The notes under the pieces: model-generated
What the model saw: only the letters and a program-made list of their open reading frames with translations
What the model was told of the DNA's origin: nothing
Databases searched by the model: none
Translations under genes and position numbers: made by a program
DNA from: Pseudomonas sp. SL4(2022)
Lineage (GTDB): Bacteria > Pseudomonadota > Gammaproteobacteria > Pseudomonadales > Pseudomonadaceae
Assembly (NCBI RefSeq): GCF_026625725.1
Contig: NZ_CP113060.1
Location: forward strand, 1,990,001-2,054,000
DNA: 64,000 bases
Direction of reading: 5' to 3'
Shown: positions 9,101 to 17,718 of the stretch, one piece after another
Position numbering within the stretch: the first letter of the stretch is position 1
Layout: every line of letters begins with the position of its first letter

Positions 9101-10639
9101 CATGCCGAGCAGTTCGCCGTTGGCATGGATGGGCAGGCCGGCAAACGCCTGCAGCGCTGGGTGGCCGGACGGCAGGCCGCCGCTATGCGGGTGGTTGGCC
9201 GGATCATTGCTGATCAGCGCCTTGCCACTGCGGATGACCTGGCCGAACAGGTTGGCGAGGTTATGGAACTCCAGGCCAGCCGCTGCACGCATATCGTAGT
9301 CCGCGTGGCTGTGTTCATCCCAGGCGATGTTGCTGATGGCAAAGGTGCGCAAGAACGGGGCGCCTTGCGCATCGGCAAGGATTTCGCCGATAAAACCGAA
9401 TTGGCTGGCTGTGAGGTCGAGAATCCGCTTGAGCAAGGCATCGAAGGCTTCGCGCTGGTTATGCGCATTGATATACGCCGCCTGTGCTTCGCTGATCAGG
9501 CCGAGCAACTTGCGCGAAGCTTCGCTTTGCTGATGCTTGTCCTGCAGTTCCTGATGATGGCGTCGCAGCAGCATCTGGCTGCTGTAGCGGGTTGCTTGCA
9601 GGAGCAATAACAGCAACGCTTCTGCTGCCAGCCAGGCGAGTAGCCACTTGCCCATCAGCCAGCGTTTTTCTTGTTGGTGATGGTCATGGAGTGCACTGAT
9701 GTCGCGCCAGGTCAGGGCGACCACTGTCGGTGCATCGCCCGGCTGGGCGACGGCTGGATAGCGGTCGAGTGGCAGTTGATTGAGCAGGTATGTCTGCCCG
9801 TGGTCTTGCAGCAGTCGCAGGCTGTCGCCTGTGGCCGGTTCAGGCAGCAGATTGCGGCTTTGCCAGTGCTGCGCTTCGGGGCGTGAGAAACCTTCCAGGT
9901 ACCAGGTCGGAGGCGTGCTGGATGCTCCCGCCGGGCGTTCAGCGGAGTATTCGCTCAAGGCCGCACGGGTCATGCGCAGGGCAATGCCTGCGCCTAGCTC
10001 GCGATCCAGCTGTTGCAGGTTGTGCGCCAGATTCAGGCTGATCTCCAGCGCCCCAATGGTCAATGGCGCCTGGTTGCCCTCGACCTGCAGCGGGATGATG
10101 GCGCGTGATACCAGGCCTTCTTCGGAATCCCCCAAACCACTCTTGCGGGTGGCCGACTGCAGGGCGTCAAGCAACATGCGCCGGGGGGCTTGCGGCTCGT
10201 CGGCAAAGCGTTCTGGCTGGTGTACGCGCAGCAATACTGTGCTATCGGCCAGGTGCAGGGTGAGGCTGAACGGGTGGCTCTGTTGCAGGTTACGCCAGCG
10301 TGGCGCCAGGCGTGCGAACAGTTGCCCGCGGATGTTTTGCAAGGCGCGCGCCTGGTCTTCAACCTGTGGATTCAGGGTTGCCGCCTCACGCACCAGTTCA
10401 ACCAGCCAGGCATCCGCAACCAGGGTTTCGCCGAGCAGTTGCGCCTGGTGCTCCATGTTCTGTTGGGCACTGCGCAAGGCCAGGCGCTGCGCCTCATGCA
10501 GGTGGGTAAGCTGCATCTGCCAAAGCGCTTCACGCTCATTGATGGCGGCCGTGCCCAAGACAATGAACAGCAGCGCCAGGCTGAAACTGCCGAAACCGAC
10601 GATCCAGTGGATCATCGAGGGCTTTACCTTTGTGTGCAT
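6173..10639 (-). CDS. Very large membrane sensor histidine kinase with two GAF and four PAS domains
   Basis: A 1488-residue kinase. A membrane helix near residues 10-32 and another near 325-350 flank a roughly 290-residue periplasmic region. Cytoplasmic order is two GAF-like domains (about 395-545 and 575-735), four PAS/PAC units (about 740-1245), a HisKA domain with the phosphorylated His in SHELRTPLTAIAG, and a HATPase with GTGLGLAISKEI. It ends without a receiver of its own; the receiver is the next gene. The ATG at 10637-10639 overlaps the stop of the upstream GGDEF-EAL gene by one base (TGATG). The stimulus is unknown; GAF plus several PAS suggests integration of redox or ligand cues. 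Confidence 0.88.
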   Translation of the reverse strand: MHTKVKPSMIHWIVGFGSFSLALLFIVLGTAAINEREALWQMQLTHLHEAQRLALRSAQQNMEHQAQLLGETLVADAWLVELVREAATLNPQVEDQARALQNIRGQLFARLAPRWRNLQQSHPFSLTLHLADSTVLLRVHQPERFADEPQAPRRMLLDALQSATRKSGLGDSEEGLVSRAIIPLQVEGNQAPLTIGALEISLNLAHNLQQLDRELGAGIALRMTRAALSEYSAERPAGASSTPPTWYLEGFSRPEAQHWQSRNLLPEPATGDSLRLLQDHGQTYLLNQLPLDRYPAVAQPGDAPTVVALTWRDISALHDHHQQEKRWLMGKWLLAWLAAEALLLLLLQATRYSSQMLLRRHHQELQDKHQQSEASRKLLGLISEAQAAYINAHNQREAFDALLKRILDLTASQFGFIGEILADAQGAPFLRTFAISNIAWDEHSHADYDMRAAAGLEFHNLANLFGQVIRSGKALISNDPANHPHSGGLPSGHPALQAFAGLPIHANGELLGMLGLANREGGYSADFAVQLQPLLTTLGQLLEALRRDQQREQTQVHMQRQQAALHALNEIAALPKLSTHEQLRQALQLGAAFYGMPIGIISQVEGDTYRVMVQVSPHTGLQDGQCFSLGDTYCSIALRSTDVLAIAAMSQSEHATHPCYPLFALESYIGTSVWVAGQRFGTLCFAASSARSSFDDADEEFMRLFARWVGATLERLQHEEQTREARRFLQAVLDSATGVSIITSDLDGLITLFNSGAERLLGYRSAEVIGQHSPVLFHREDEIQARAHQLSLQEGQVIQGFAVLTCIPAKGEPETRQWTYLRKNGEPRTVNLTVSAMRDGRGHISGYLGIASDINELQQTARALQKSESRFRGLVANLPGAVYRCRNDADWSMSYLSEEIHSLSGYPAYDFINNRIRSFASVVHPDDLPITYRAVAAVERQESFELTYRLLHADGHSVWVREKGRGEYDNDGQLQWISGFIWDISDRKAVEDQLRLSQQRFSSAFSTAPQGMALVSLQGQWLEVNEVLCSMLGYSREQLQRTSFQQITHPDDLDADLQHVEELLAGEVNTYQMEKRYLDSQGRIIWVLLSVSLVRDSNDQPVHFVVQIQDFNERIATEMAIREREDYLRALLDNVLDAIITIDQQGYIETFNHAAERIFGYSHLEVSGHRATLLLPEPQRSMRARYLSHFLKTGIQQMLGKEIELTALRSNGETFTIELAISQISHQGERRFIAVIRDIEERKRIERMKNEFVSTVSHELRTPLTAIAGSLGLVNGGALGAVPAGMQQMLQIAQDNSQRLNLLINDLLDMEKLVAGKMFFELRPEPLQPLLEQAIEENQPYAEHFRVQLKLQTEATPAVVQVDRLRLAQVLANLLSNAAKFSPAGQTVDVQVTHQGQQVRVSVSDHGPGVPENFQSRIFSKFSQADATDTRQKGGTGLGLAISKEIIERMDGRIGFDSPPGQGATFWFELTNLAAEPTPESLSSAENT

Positions 10640-12954
10640 CAATAGGCCCCGGGACGAATGACGCTGTTGCTCCCGTGATACACGGGTGGCTGGGCATTTT
10701 CCAGCTGTTCTGTGAGTGCAGCGGCCGGCTGCGGCCGACCGAAATGGTAGCCCTGGCCATGGTCACAGCCGAGCTGACGCAGCAACTCAAGCTGTTCCGC
10801 GCGTTCAATGCCCTCGGCCAAAATCTTTAGCCCCATGCTGTGACCGAGGGCGATTACTGCACGGGTAATGGCGATGTCGTCCTGGTCATCAGGCAAGCCG
10901 GCGACAAAACTCTGGTCAAGCTTGAGCTTGTGTACGGGCAAGCGCTTGAGGCGGGCGAGTGAGCTGTAGCCGGTCCCAAAGTCATCAATAGCCAGACGCA
11001 CGCCCAGGTTACGCAGGCGTTCGAGTAGCCTGAGGGCGGTATCAGGATCATCCATCACCGCACTTTCGGTCACTTCAAGCTCCAGGCAGGCGGCGGGTAG
11101 ACCGCTGTCGCTCAATACTTCAGCAACCCGCAGGTCCAGTTCGCCACGGCTGAACAGGCGGCTGGAAATGTTGACCGCAACAAACTGCAGGTTAATGCCC
11201 GCTGCCCGCCAGGCGACCATCTGTCGACAGCTCTGTTGCAGAACCCAGGCATCAATGGCGCTGATCAGGCCGGTTTCTTCGGCTATCGGGATGAACTCGC
11301 CAGGCCCGACCAAACCGCGTTGCGGGTGTTCCCAGCGCACCAGAGCTTCGACGCCGATCAGCTGCTGGCTATGCAGGCAGAGCAGTGGTTGGTAGTAGAC
11401 CCGCAGTTCCTGGCTATCCAGCGCATGGCGCAGGGCGCTGGCCAGTTCGACGCGCTGGTGGGCATGGGCCGTCAGCTCCTGGCTGTAGAAGGCATAGCTC
11501 TCGCGGCCGCCACTTTTCGCCTTGAACAGCGCCGAGTCGGCATTGCGTAGCACCTGGGCGACATCCTGTGCATCTTCCGGGTATAGACAGATGCCAATAC
11601 TGGCGGTCACAAACAGTTCGTGGTCAGCCACTTCGAAGCCGGTGGCCAGGCAGCTTTGCAGGCGCTGCGCCATAACCGCAGCCTGTTCGGCGCTTTGGCA
11701 TTGTTCGTAAAGCAGGCCGAACTCGTCACCCCCGAGGCGGGCCAGGGTCATGCGCTTACCCAGTTGCTCGCTGAGTCTCTCCCCCACGGCTTTCAACAGC
11801 AGGTCACCGATGTTGTGGCCGAGGCTTTCGTTGATGTGCTTGAAGTGGTCGAGGTCGATCAATAGCACCGCCCCCGTGTGCTGGTCGCTGCGGTCGCGCT
11901 CCAGTGCGTGCTCGACCCGCTCGGTGAACAGCAGGCGGTTGGGCAGGTTGCTTAGCGGGTCGTGGTGGGCGAGGTAGTCCAGCTCACGCTGCGAGCGCTT
12001 GAGGGCGCTGATATCGGAAAACACGGCCACATAGTGGCTGATCTCGCCTTGCTCGTCATGAATCACCCGGATGCATTGCCACTGCGGGTAGATTTCGCCG
12101 TTCTTGCGGCGGTTCCACACTTCGCCACTCCAGGAGCCGCGTTGTTGCAGGGTATGCCACAGGTTGTCGTAGAAGCCTTTGTCATGACGGCCGGACTTCA
12201 GCAGGCTGGGTGATTGGCCGAGGATTTCCGCTTGTTCATAGCCGGTGATACGGGTAAAGGCCGGGTTGCAGTGAACGATACGCTGCTCGGCGTCGGTGAC
12301 CAGTACGCCTTCCTGGGTGGCATCAAACACGGCAGCCGCCTGGCGCAGGCTGTCTTCATCACGGCGGCGCTGGGTGATGTCGCAGGCGGTGCCGATCAGT
12401 CGCTCGGCGTGTCCTGATGGATTGAACAACAGGCGGCCGCGGAACTGAATCCAGCGGTAGCTGTTATCGGCTTGGCGCAGGCGATAGTTGATCTCGTAGG
12501 GCGCCGGGTTGGATGCCTCCAGGCGCTGTTGCAAGGTGCGCTCGAAGGCCTCGCGATCATGCGGGTGCAGGTGTTCTAGCCATTGTGGCTGGTCGATCTC
12601 GCTGGGCGTGCCGAGCAACGCTGCGTAGCCGGGGGAGAAATACAGTTGATGGCTTTGCAGGTCCCAGTCCCACAGGCCGTCCTGGGCGGCATCCAATGCC
12701 TGTTGCAGGCGTTTCTCACTGTGCTGCAGGGCTTCGCGACTGCGTTGATGCTGACGGTGATGGGTGCGCAGGATGACAAACAGCAGAACGCCGGTCACGC
12801 CGACAAAGGCCAGGCCTTTTAACAGTTGCGCGCGCTCCAGCTGCTCAAGGGACAACCCCAGAGCGATCAGCTGGCTGTCACTGAATAATACCCAGAGGCT
12901 GGCCGCCAGGAGGTAGGCGAGGGTCAAACGCCAGGCACTAAAAGATGCAGTCAT
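10639..12954 (-). CDS. PAS-PAS-GGDEF-EAL protein, PA0285-like
   Basis: A 771-residue protein with two N-terminal membrane helices (about 10-26 and 45-66), two PAS domains (about 82-325), a GGDEF domain (LARLGGDEF) and an EAL domain (about 505-755). The GGDEF site is intact but there is no RxxD inhibitory site. The EAL side keeps EALVRW, AVNIS, LEVTE, IDDFGTGYSS, KLKLDQS and LAEGIE, so phosphodiesterase activity is plausible. It is the first gene of a leftward operon leading into the kinase and is divergent from desA. This matches the position of PA0285 next to PA0286 desA in P. aeruginosa, recalled from memory. Confidence 0.88.
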   Translation of the reverse strand: MTASFSAWRLTLAYLLAASLWVLFSDSQLIALGLSLEQLERAQLLKGLAFVGVTGVLLFVILRTHHRQHQRSREALQHSEKRLQQALDAAQDGLWDWDLQSHQLYFSPGYAALLGTPSEIDQPQWLEHLHPHDREAFERTLQQRLEASNPAPYEINYRLRQADNSYRWIQFRGRLLFNPSGHAERLIGTACDITQRRRDEDSLRQAAAVFDATQEGVLVTDAEQRIVHCNPAFTRITGYEQAEILGQSPSLLKSGRHDKGFYDNLWHTLQQRGSWSGEVWNRRKNGEIYPQWQCIRVIHDEQGEISHYVAVFSDISALKRSQRELDYLAHHDPLSNLPNRLLFTERVEHALERDRSDQHTGAVLLIDLDHFKHINESLGHNIGDLLLKAVGERLSEQLGKRMTLARLGGDEFGLLYEQCQSAEQAAVMAQRLQSCLATGFEVADHELFVTASIGICLYPEDAQDVAQVLRNADSALFKAKSGGRESYAFYSQELTAHAHQRVELASALRHALDSQELRVYYQPLLCLHSQQLIGVEALVRWEHPQRGLVGPGEFIPIAEETGLISAIDAWVLQQSCRQMVAWRAAGINLQFVAVNISSRLFSRGELDLRVAEVLSDSGLPAACLELEVTESAVMDDPDTALRLLERLRNLGVRLAIDDFGTGYSSLARLKRLPVHKLKLDQSFVAGLPDDQDDIAITRAVIALGHSMGLKILAEGIERAEQLELLRQLGCDHGQGYHFGRPQPAAALTEQLENAQPPVYHGSNSVIRPGAY

Positions 12955-13121
12955 GGGCTACGGGTCAATCCATTGTCGGGGGCAGCAGTATAGAGGTTGG
13001 TCAGGGGGCGGCATTCTTATGCAAAAGACCAACTGGTTTTCTGATCCGGGTCAGGGATAATGTGTACAGATGTGCGCTAAAAAACCGCCATGTCTTTCCT
13101 TTTTTATGAGGCACGTGATCC

Positions 13122-14306
13122 ATGTGGTACAACGGTTTTCTCGACTTGTCGATCTGGCAACTGATCGCGGTCACCCTGCTGCTGACGCATGTGACCATCG
13201 TCAGCGTCACGGTATACCTGCATCGCTACTCAGCGCATCGCGCCCTCGAATTGCATCCGGCGCTGAAACACTTCTTCCGCTTCTGGCTGTGGCTGACTAC
13301 GGCGCAGAATACCCGCGAATGGACCGCGATTCATCGCAAGCACCACGCCAAATGCGAAACCGTCGATGACCCGCACAGCCCGGTAATCAAGGGCCTGAGC
13401 ACCGTATTGCGCAAGGGGGCGGAGCTGTACCGCGAAGAAGCGCAGAACCCGGAAACCCTGCGGATTTACGGCAAGAACTGCCCCGAAGACTGGATCGAGC
13501 GCAACCTCTACTCGCGCTTCCCGGTTGGCGGCGTGGCGCTGATGGGGGCCATCGACCTGGCCCTGTTCGGCGCTGCCGGCATCACCATCTGGGCGGTACA
13601 GATGATGTGGATTCCGGTGTGGGCAGCGGGCGTGATCAACGGTCTCGGCCATGCTGTTGGCTATCGCAACTTCGAATGCCGCGATGCGGCGACCAATCTG
13701 CTGCCCTGGGGCATCCTGATCGGCGGCGAAGAACTGCACAACAACCATCACACCTACCCGAATTCGGCCAAGCTGTCGGTGAAGAAGTGGGAATTCGACA
13801 TGGGCTGGTTCTGGATCAAGCTGTTCAGCTTGCTCGGCCTGGCTCAGGTGCAGCGTGTTGCGCCCATCGCTCACCGGGTCGAAGGCAAGCGCAGCCTGGA
13901 CATGGACACCGCCATGGCCATCCTCAACAACCGTTTCCAGATCATGGCGCAGTACCGCAAGCTGGTGATCGCGCCGCTGGTCCAGCAGGAGCTGGCCAAG
14001 GCCGATGCCTCGGTGCGTCACCACTTCCATCGTGCCAAGCGCCTGCTCTCGCGGGAACCGAGCCTGCTCGATGAAGGCCACCAGGCGCGCATCCAGCGCA
14101 TGCTGGAGCAGAGCCAGGCGCTCAAGGTGATTTACGAAAAGCGCCTTGCCCTGCAGCAGATCTGGGTGAAAACCAGCGCTAATGGCCACGAGATGCTTGA
14201 AGCCATCAAGCAATGGGTCACTGAGGCGGAAGCCAGCGGTATTCAGTCGCTGCGTGAGTTCGCTGAGCAACTGAAGACCTATTCATTGCGCCCGGCCGCT
14301 GTCTGA
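13122..14306 (+). CDS. desA: Acyl-lipid delta-9 fatty acid desaturase DesA
   Basis: A 394-residue integral membrane di-iron desaturase. The three histidine clusters are HRYSAH (from residue 34), HRKHH (about 71-75) and HNNHH near residue 205, set between hydrophobic hairpins. DesA introduces a cis double bond at position 9 of acyl chains in membrane phospholipids under aerobic conditions. Length and genomic position (divergent from a GGDEF-EAL gene) fit P. aeruginosa PA0286. ATG 13122 follows GAGG. A GATAAT at 13056-13061 is a possible -10 box. A strong terminator follows. Confidence 0.9.
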   Translation: MWYNGFLDLSIWQLIAVTLLLTHVTIVSVTVYLHRYSAHRALELHPALKHFFRFWLWLTTAQNTREWTAIHRKHHAKCETVDDPHSPVIKGLSTVLRKGAELYREEAQNPETLRIYGKNCPEDWIERNLYSRFPVGGVALMGAIDLALFGAAGITIWAVQMMWIPVWAAGVINGLGHAVGYRNFECRDAATNLLPWGILIGGEELHNNHHTYPNSAKLSVKKWEFDMGWFWIKLFSLLGLAQVQRVAPIAHRVEGKRSLDMDTAMAILNNRFQIMAQYRKLVIAPLVQQELAKADASVRHHFHRAKRLLSREPSLLDEGHQARIQRMLEQSQALKVIYEKRLALQQIWVKTSANGHEMLEAIKQWVTEAEASGIQSLREFAEQLKTYSLRPAAV

Positions 14307-14325
14307 GTCGAGGTGACGTAACGTG

Positions 14326-14350
14326 AGCCCGCCTATTGGCGGGCTTTTTC
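14326..14350 (+). terminator. Rho-independent terminator after desA
   Basis: AGCCCGCC (14326-14333) pairs with GGCGGGCT (14338-14345) around a TATT loop, followed by a run of T to 14349. It lies 20 bp after the desA stop. Confidence 0.9.
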
Positions 14351-14435
14351 TTGGCACCCTATGCTCCGCAGATCCCCTGCTGATTTCTGGCGTATGCTGA
14401 TTCCGTGGCCCGATGAGCAATGCGTGGCGGTATTT

Positions 14436-15407
14436 ATGGATGAACACAGCAAACTGCAGTTTGAGTTGGAGGAATTGACCCTGGCGCTGTTGCACACCCG
14501 TGGCGAGGTGGCGCGTCTGCAGGAGCGTGAGCAGTTATTCAGCACCCTGCTGGGAAGTGTCAATGCGGTGCTCTGGGCATTTGACTGGGATGCTCAGCGC
14601 GTCATTTATGTCAGCCCAGCGTATGAGCGTGTATTCGGTCGCTCTGCCGCGTTGCTGCTGGCGGGCTATGAGGAGTGGCGCAATAGCATCTACCCGGACG
14701 ATCTGGAGTACGCCTCGACAAGCTTCGCTCAGGTGCTGCAGAGGGGCGCAGTAGAAGCACGTGAATACCGGATCTTACGCGGGGATGGTCAGGTCCGCTG
14801 GCTCAGTGACAAATGCTTTGTCAGCCGTGAGAACCCCTTGGGGCAGCCCCATGTCATCGTCGGCATTGCCGAAGACATTACCGAAAAGAAACAACTGGAA
14901 GGCGAGCTGCATCGTTTGGCCACCACCGATGTACTGACGCAGAGTGCGAACCGTCGGCACTTCTTTGAGTGTGCTGAGCGTGAATTTGCCCAGGCCCGTG
15001 AGTACGGCAGCCCACTGGTTTTTCTGCTGCTTGATTTGGACGATTTCAAGCAAATCAATGACCGTTACGGCCATCAGATGGGGGATCAGGTGCTGCAACG
15101 TCTGGCTTATACGAGTACCACGGTGTTGCGGCGGGGGGATTTGTTTGGTCGTATTGGTGGTGAGGAGTTTGCGGCGCTGTTTCCCCGGTGCGAACTGGCT
15201 CTGGCTGAGCAGATTGCCGAGCGACTGCAACGAGATGCGCGGCGGTTGAGCTTTAATCAGGACAACACGACGTTTGGCATCACCCTGAGTCAGGGGCTGA
15301 CCAGCCTGCGCCCCGACGATGCTGGTCTGGATGCGCTTTATGCGCGTGCCGATGCGGCCATGTACCGCGCCAAGCGTCAGGGCAAGAATCAGGTCGTGAT
15401 TGATTGA
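14436..15407 (+). CDS. PAS-GGDEF diguanylate cyclase, PA0290-like
   Basis: A 323-residue soluble protein. A short N-terminal helix (residues 1-35, coiled-coil-like with Leu/Glu) leads to a PAS/PAC domain (about 40-155) and a GGDEF domain (about 160-322) with GRIGGEEFAAL. RRGD five residues before the site forms an RxxD inhibitory site, so product feedback is likely. It should synthesise cyclic-di-GMP. ATG 14436 is chosen because it gives the length I recall for PA0290 and begins MDEHSKLQ; a frame open to 14361 exists but would run through the region just after the desA terminator. Confidence 0.85.
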   Translation: MDEHSKLQFELEELTLALLHTRGEVARLQEREQLFSTLLGSVNAVLWAFDWDAQRVIYVSPAYERVFGRSAALLLAGYEEWRNSIYPDDLEYASTSFAQVLQRGAVEAREYRILRGDGQVRWLSDKCFVSRENPLGQPHVIVGIAEDITEKKQLEGELHRLATTDVLTQSANRRHFFECAEREFAQAREYGSPLVFLLLDLDDFKQINDRYGHQMGDQVLQRLAYTSTTVLRRGDLFGRIGGEEFAALFPRCELALAEQIAERLQRDARRLSFNQDNTTFGITLSQGLTSLRPDDAGLDALYARADAAMYRAKRQGKNQVVID

Positions 15408-15840
15408 GTTAATGTGGCGGTAATTCGCCATCTATTGGGTTTTAATCGGCAAGAATCTGCTTGCTCCGCTTTCTACAGGTGTCTCGGTTTTGCCTTGCTT
15501 TCGCGCCACGCTACGCATCATAAGGGCTGCGGCCAGGCTGGCGCAGTATCTGCATAGGGCTCGCTCATAACGGCCAGGAATCCCGCCGACCAATAAGAAT
15601 GAAGAGCCCAGACCATGACCTGCACCTGCCCACATACAACTCCTCATTCCCCAGTACGCGCTGAGAGCCATCGCGCGTTCACCTGATCCTGCTTGTGTTC
15701 GGTGGTGATTGCCCGCACCGGTTTGTGCCCGCGTGTCACCGCCCCGACATGAGCCCCGAATTCGGTGCGCGCCTGCCGCTTCATTGTCTGAAGTTTTCAG
15801 CGCACCGATGTGCAACCCACACATAACTGGAGAACACATA
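15408..15840 (+). other. 433-bp non-coding stretch upstream of the OprE-like porin
   Basis: No credible gene was found on either strand; the reading frame on the minus strand here is antisense to the porin signal peptide and has biased composition. A clear ribosome site (GGAG) precedes the porin ATG. The porin promoter must lie here, but I could not pick a convincing sigma-70 or Anr-type site by eye. Confidence 0.5.
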
Positions 15841-17217
15841 ATGAGAAAGACCTCCCTGGCCCTGGCCGTTGCGGCCAGCACCCTGGGCTTGTCTCTGAGC
15901 CAAGCGGCGTTTGCCGACTTTATTGGCGACAGCAAAGCCAGCATCAGCATGCGTAATTTCTACTTCGATAACGACAACCGTGAGAGCCAGGGTGATGTGG
16001 GCGTTAATGCGTCCCACACTGGCCAAGTGCGTGAGTGGGGGCAGGCGTTCCAGCTTAATTACACCTCTGGTTTTACTGATGGCACCGTAGGTTTTGGCAT
16101 GGATGCACTGGGTCTGGTAGGTGTGCGTCTGGATGGCGGTGGTCGTGCCGGCAAAGCAGGTATTGATCGCACGCCTAGTGCGCTGTTTCCGCTGGAAAGC
16201 AACGGCAGTGCCGTGGATGATTTCAGCAGCATGGGGCTGACTGGGAAGATCCGTGTTTCCAAAACTGTGGCGCAGATCGGTACATTGCAACCGAAACTGC
16301 CAGTGGTGACCTTTAACGACGGTCGTCTGATCCCTCAGACTTTTGAAGGTGCCCAGATCACCTCGAATGAAATCGACAACCTGACTGTGATTCTCGGTCA
16401 ACTGGAGCATGCCAAAGGCCGTACTTCCAGTAACGCGGAGTCTCTGGCTGTTGCCGGTGCTCGCGTCGGTGCCGACAGCAACAAGTTCTATTACGGCGGT
16501 GCTGACTATAAGGTCAACCCGGACCTGTTGTTGCAGTACTACTACGGCAACCTGGACGACTTCTACAAACAGCATTTTGTTGGCCTGGTGCATAACCTGC
16601 AGCTGGGTGCGGGCTCTCTGAAGACGGATCTGCGCTACTTCGACACCGGCTCGGATGGCAAGAACAGCGGTGCCGCTGGTCGTGCAGACGGTTACCTGGG
16701 CTCTGGGTACTACGGCCGTAACCTTGCCGGTAATGGCATCACCACTGGTGAGATCGACAACCGCACCTGGAGTGCCTTCTTCACTTACAGCCTGGAAGGT
16801 CATGCGCTGAGCGCTGGTTACCAGCAGGTGTCCGGTGACAGCAACTTTATCCAACTCAACCAGGGTTCCATTCCAGGCCAGGGCGGGGCGACCACCTATC
16901 TGGTCACTGACCGTCAGATCACCAACTTCGGCCGTGCAGGTGAGCGCACTTGGATTGGTCAATATGGCTACGATTTCGCCAAGGTTGGAGTTCCGGGTCT
17001 GACCGCGAACGTGCTGTACATGAAAGGTGACAACATCAAGTCCGCCGGCGGTGATCTGGAAGAGTGGGAGCGTGACCTGACTGTTAGCTATGTGCTGCAG
17101 GAAGGCAGCTTCAAAGGGCTTGGCTTCGCGTGGCGAAATGCTTCGCTGCGCTCCGAAGCCGCAGCTGATACCGATCAGAACCGTCTGATTGTCAGCTACA
17201 CCCTGCCACTGCTCTGA
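15841..17217 (+). CDS. oprE: OprD-family outer membrane porin, OprE-like
   Basis: A 458-residue outer-membrane protein. The first 25 residues form a classical signal peptide (MRKTSLALAVAASTLGLSLS, cleavage after AFA). The mature part alternates short beta strands with Gly/Asp-rich turns and begins FIGDSKASISMRNFYF, typical of the OprD/OccD-OccK superfamily. It ends in YTLPLL, an aromatic/hydrophobic terminal strand. The position between a PA0290-like cyclase and aguA matches oprE (PA0291). The family takes up small anionic or amino-acid-like nutrients; the substrate here is not evident. Confidence 0.88.
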   Translation: MRKTSLALAVAASTLGLSLSQAAFADFIGDSKASISMRNFYFDNDNRESQGDVGVNASHTGQVREWGQAFQLNYTSGFTDGTVGFGMDALGLVGVRLDGGGRAGKAGIDRTPSALFPLESNGSAVDDFSSMGLTGKIRVSKTVAQIGTLQPKLPVVTFNDGRLIPQTFEGAQITSNEIDNLTVILGQLEHAKGRTSSNAESLAVAGARVGADSNKFYYGGADYKVNPDLLLQYYYGNLDDFYKQHFVGLVHNLQLGAGSLKTDLRYFDTGSDGKNSGAAGRADGYLGSGYYGRNLAGNGITTGEIDNRTWSAFFTYSLEGHALSAGYQQVSGDSNFIQLNQGSIPGQGGATTYLVTDRQITNFGRAGERTWIGQYGYDFAKVGVPGLTANVLYMKGDNIKSAGGDLEEWERDLTVSYVLQEGSFKGLGFAWRNASLRSEAAADTDQNRLIVSYTLPLL

Positions 17218-17271
17218 TTGTGGCGGTTTCAGGCCGAGCTGTTGCATCCAGCTCAGCCTGAGCAGCAAACG

Positions 17272-17300
17272 AAACCCGGACTCTGTTCCGGGTTTTTTAT
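17272..17300 (+). terminator. Rho-independent terminator after the porin gene
   Basis: AAACCCGGA (17272-17280) pairs perfectly with TCCGGGTTT (17287-17295) around a six-base loop and is followed by a six-T run. Confidence 0.95.
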
Positions 17301-17343
17301 TGCCTGCGTTTTACCTCTGTGTTGCTTGGCGACCAAGTCTTGC

Positions 17344-17364
17344 TATTCAATATTCAAAAGAATA
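17344..17364 (+). promoter_or_regulatory. Candidate operator for the BigR-like regulator
   Basis: TATTC-AAAA-GAATA at 17351-17364 is a perfect interrupted palindrome, with a further TATTCAA directly upstream at 17344-17350. It lies about 30 bp before the ArsR-family start, where autoregulators of this family bind. The assignment is positional. Confidence 0.45.
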
Positions 17365-17394
17365 GATTGTTTTTATCTTAATTGAGTGTGGGCC

Positions 17395-17718
17395 ATGACC
17401 CCAGATGCCGCCCCCCTGGATATTCAGCAACTGCGCGCCAATGCCGATGCCGCTGGGCAATTGCTCAAAGCGTTGAGTAATCCGGACCGCCTGTTGTTGC
17501 TGTGCCAACTCTCGCAAGGCGAGCGCAATGTCAGTGATCTGGAGGCGTTGCTGGCCATTCAGCAGCCGACGCTGTCACAGCAACTGGCGGTGCTCCGGCG
17601 TGAAGGCTTGGTAGCAACCCGCCGGGACGGCAAGCAAATCTATTACTGCATCAGCAGTCCGGCGGCGCTGGCGGTGATCAGCACCCTGTATCAACTGTTC
17701 TGCTCAGGTGCCCAATGA
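17395..17718 (+). CDS. ArsR-family regulator, BigR/SqrR/YgaV-like persulfide sensor
   Basis: A 107-residue winged-helix protein: recognition region PTLSQQLAVLRREGLVATR (about 58-76) and wing RRDGKQIYY. Metal-site motifs of classic ArsR are absent. Cys37 (LLLLCQLS) and Cys103 (QLFCSG, in the last helix) occupy the places of the redox-active pair of BigR, SqrR and YgaV, which sense reactive sulfur species through a di- or tetrasulfide bond. An additional Cys85 is present. It overlaps the following sulfur transporter gene by four bases (ATGA). A GTG start nine bases upstream is an alternative. Confidence 0.8.
   Translation: MTPDAAPLDIQQLRANADAAGQLLKALSNPDRLLLLCQLSQGERNVSDLEALLAIQQPTLSQQLAVLRREGLVATRRDGKQIYYCISSPAALAVISTLYQLFCSGAQ

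Noticed and set aside
15395-15415. Possible Anr/Fnr box (TTGATTGAGTTAA) before the porin
   Set aside because: Only one good half-site, partly inside the upstream gene and more than 400 bp from the porin start.
15432-15950. Minus-strand open frame of 172 codons upstream of the porin
   Set aside because: Its start lies antisense to the porin signal peptide, it has no ribosome site and no family resemblance.
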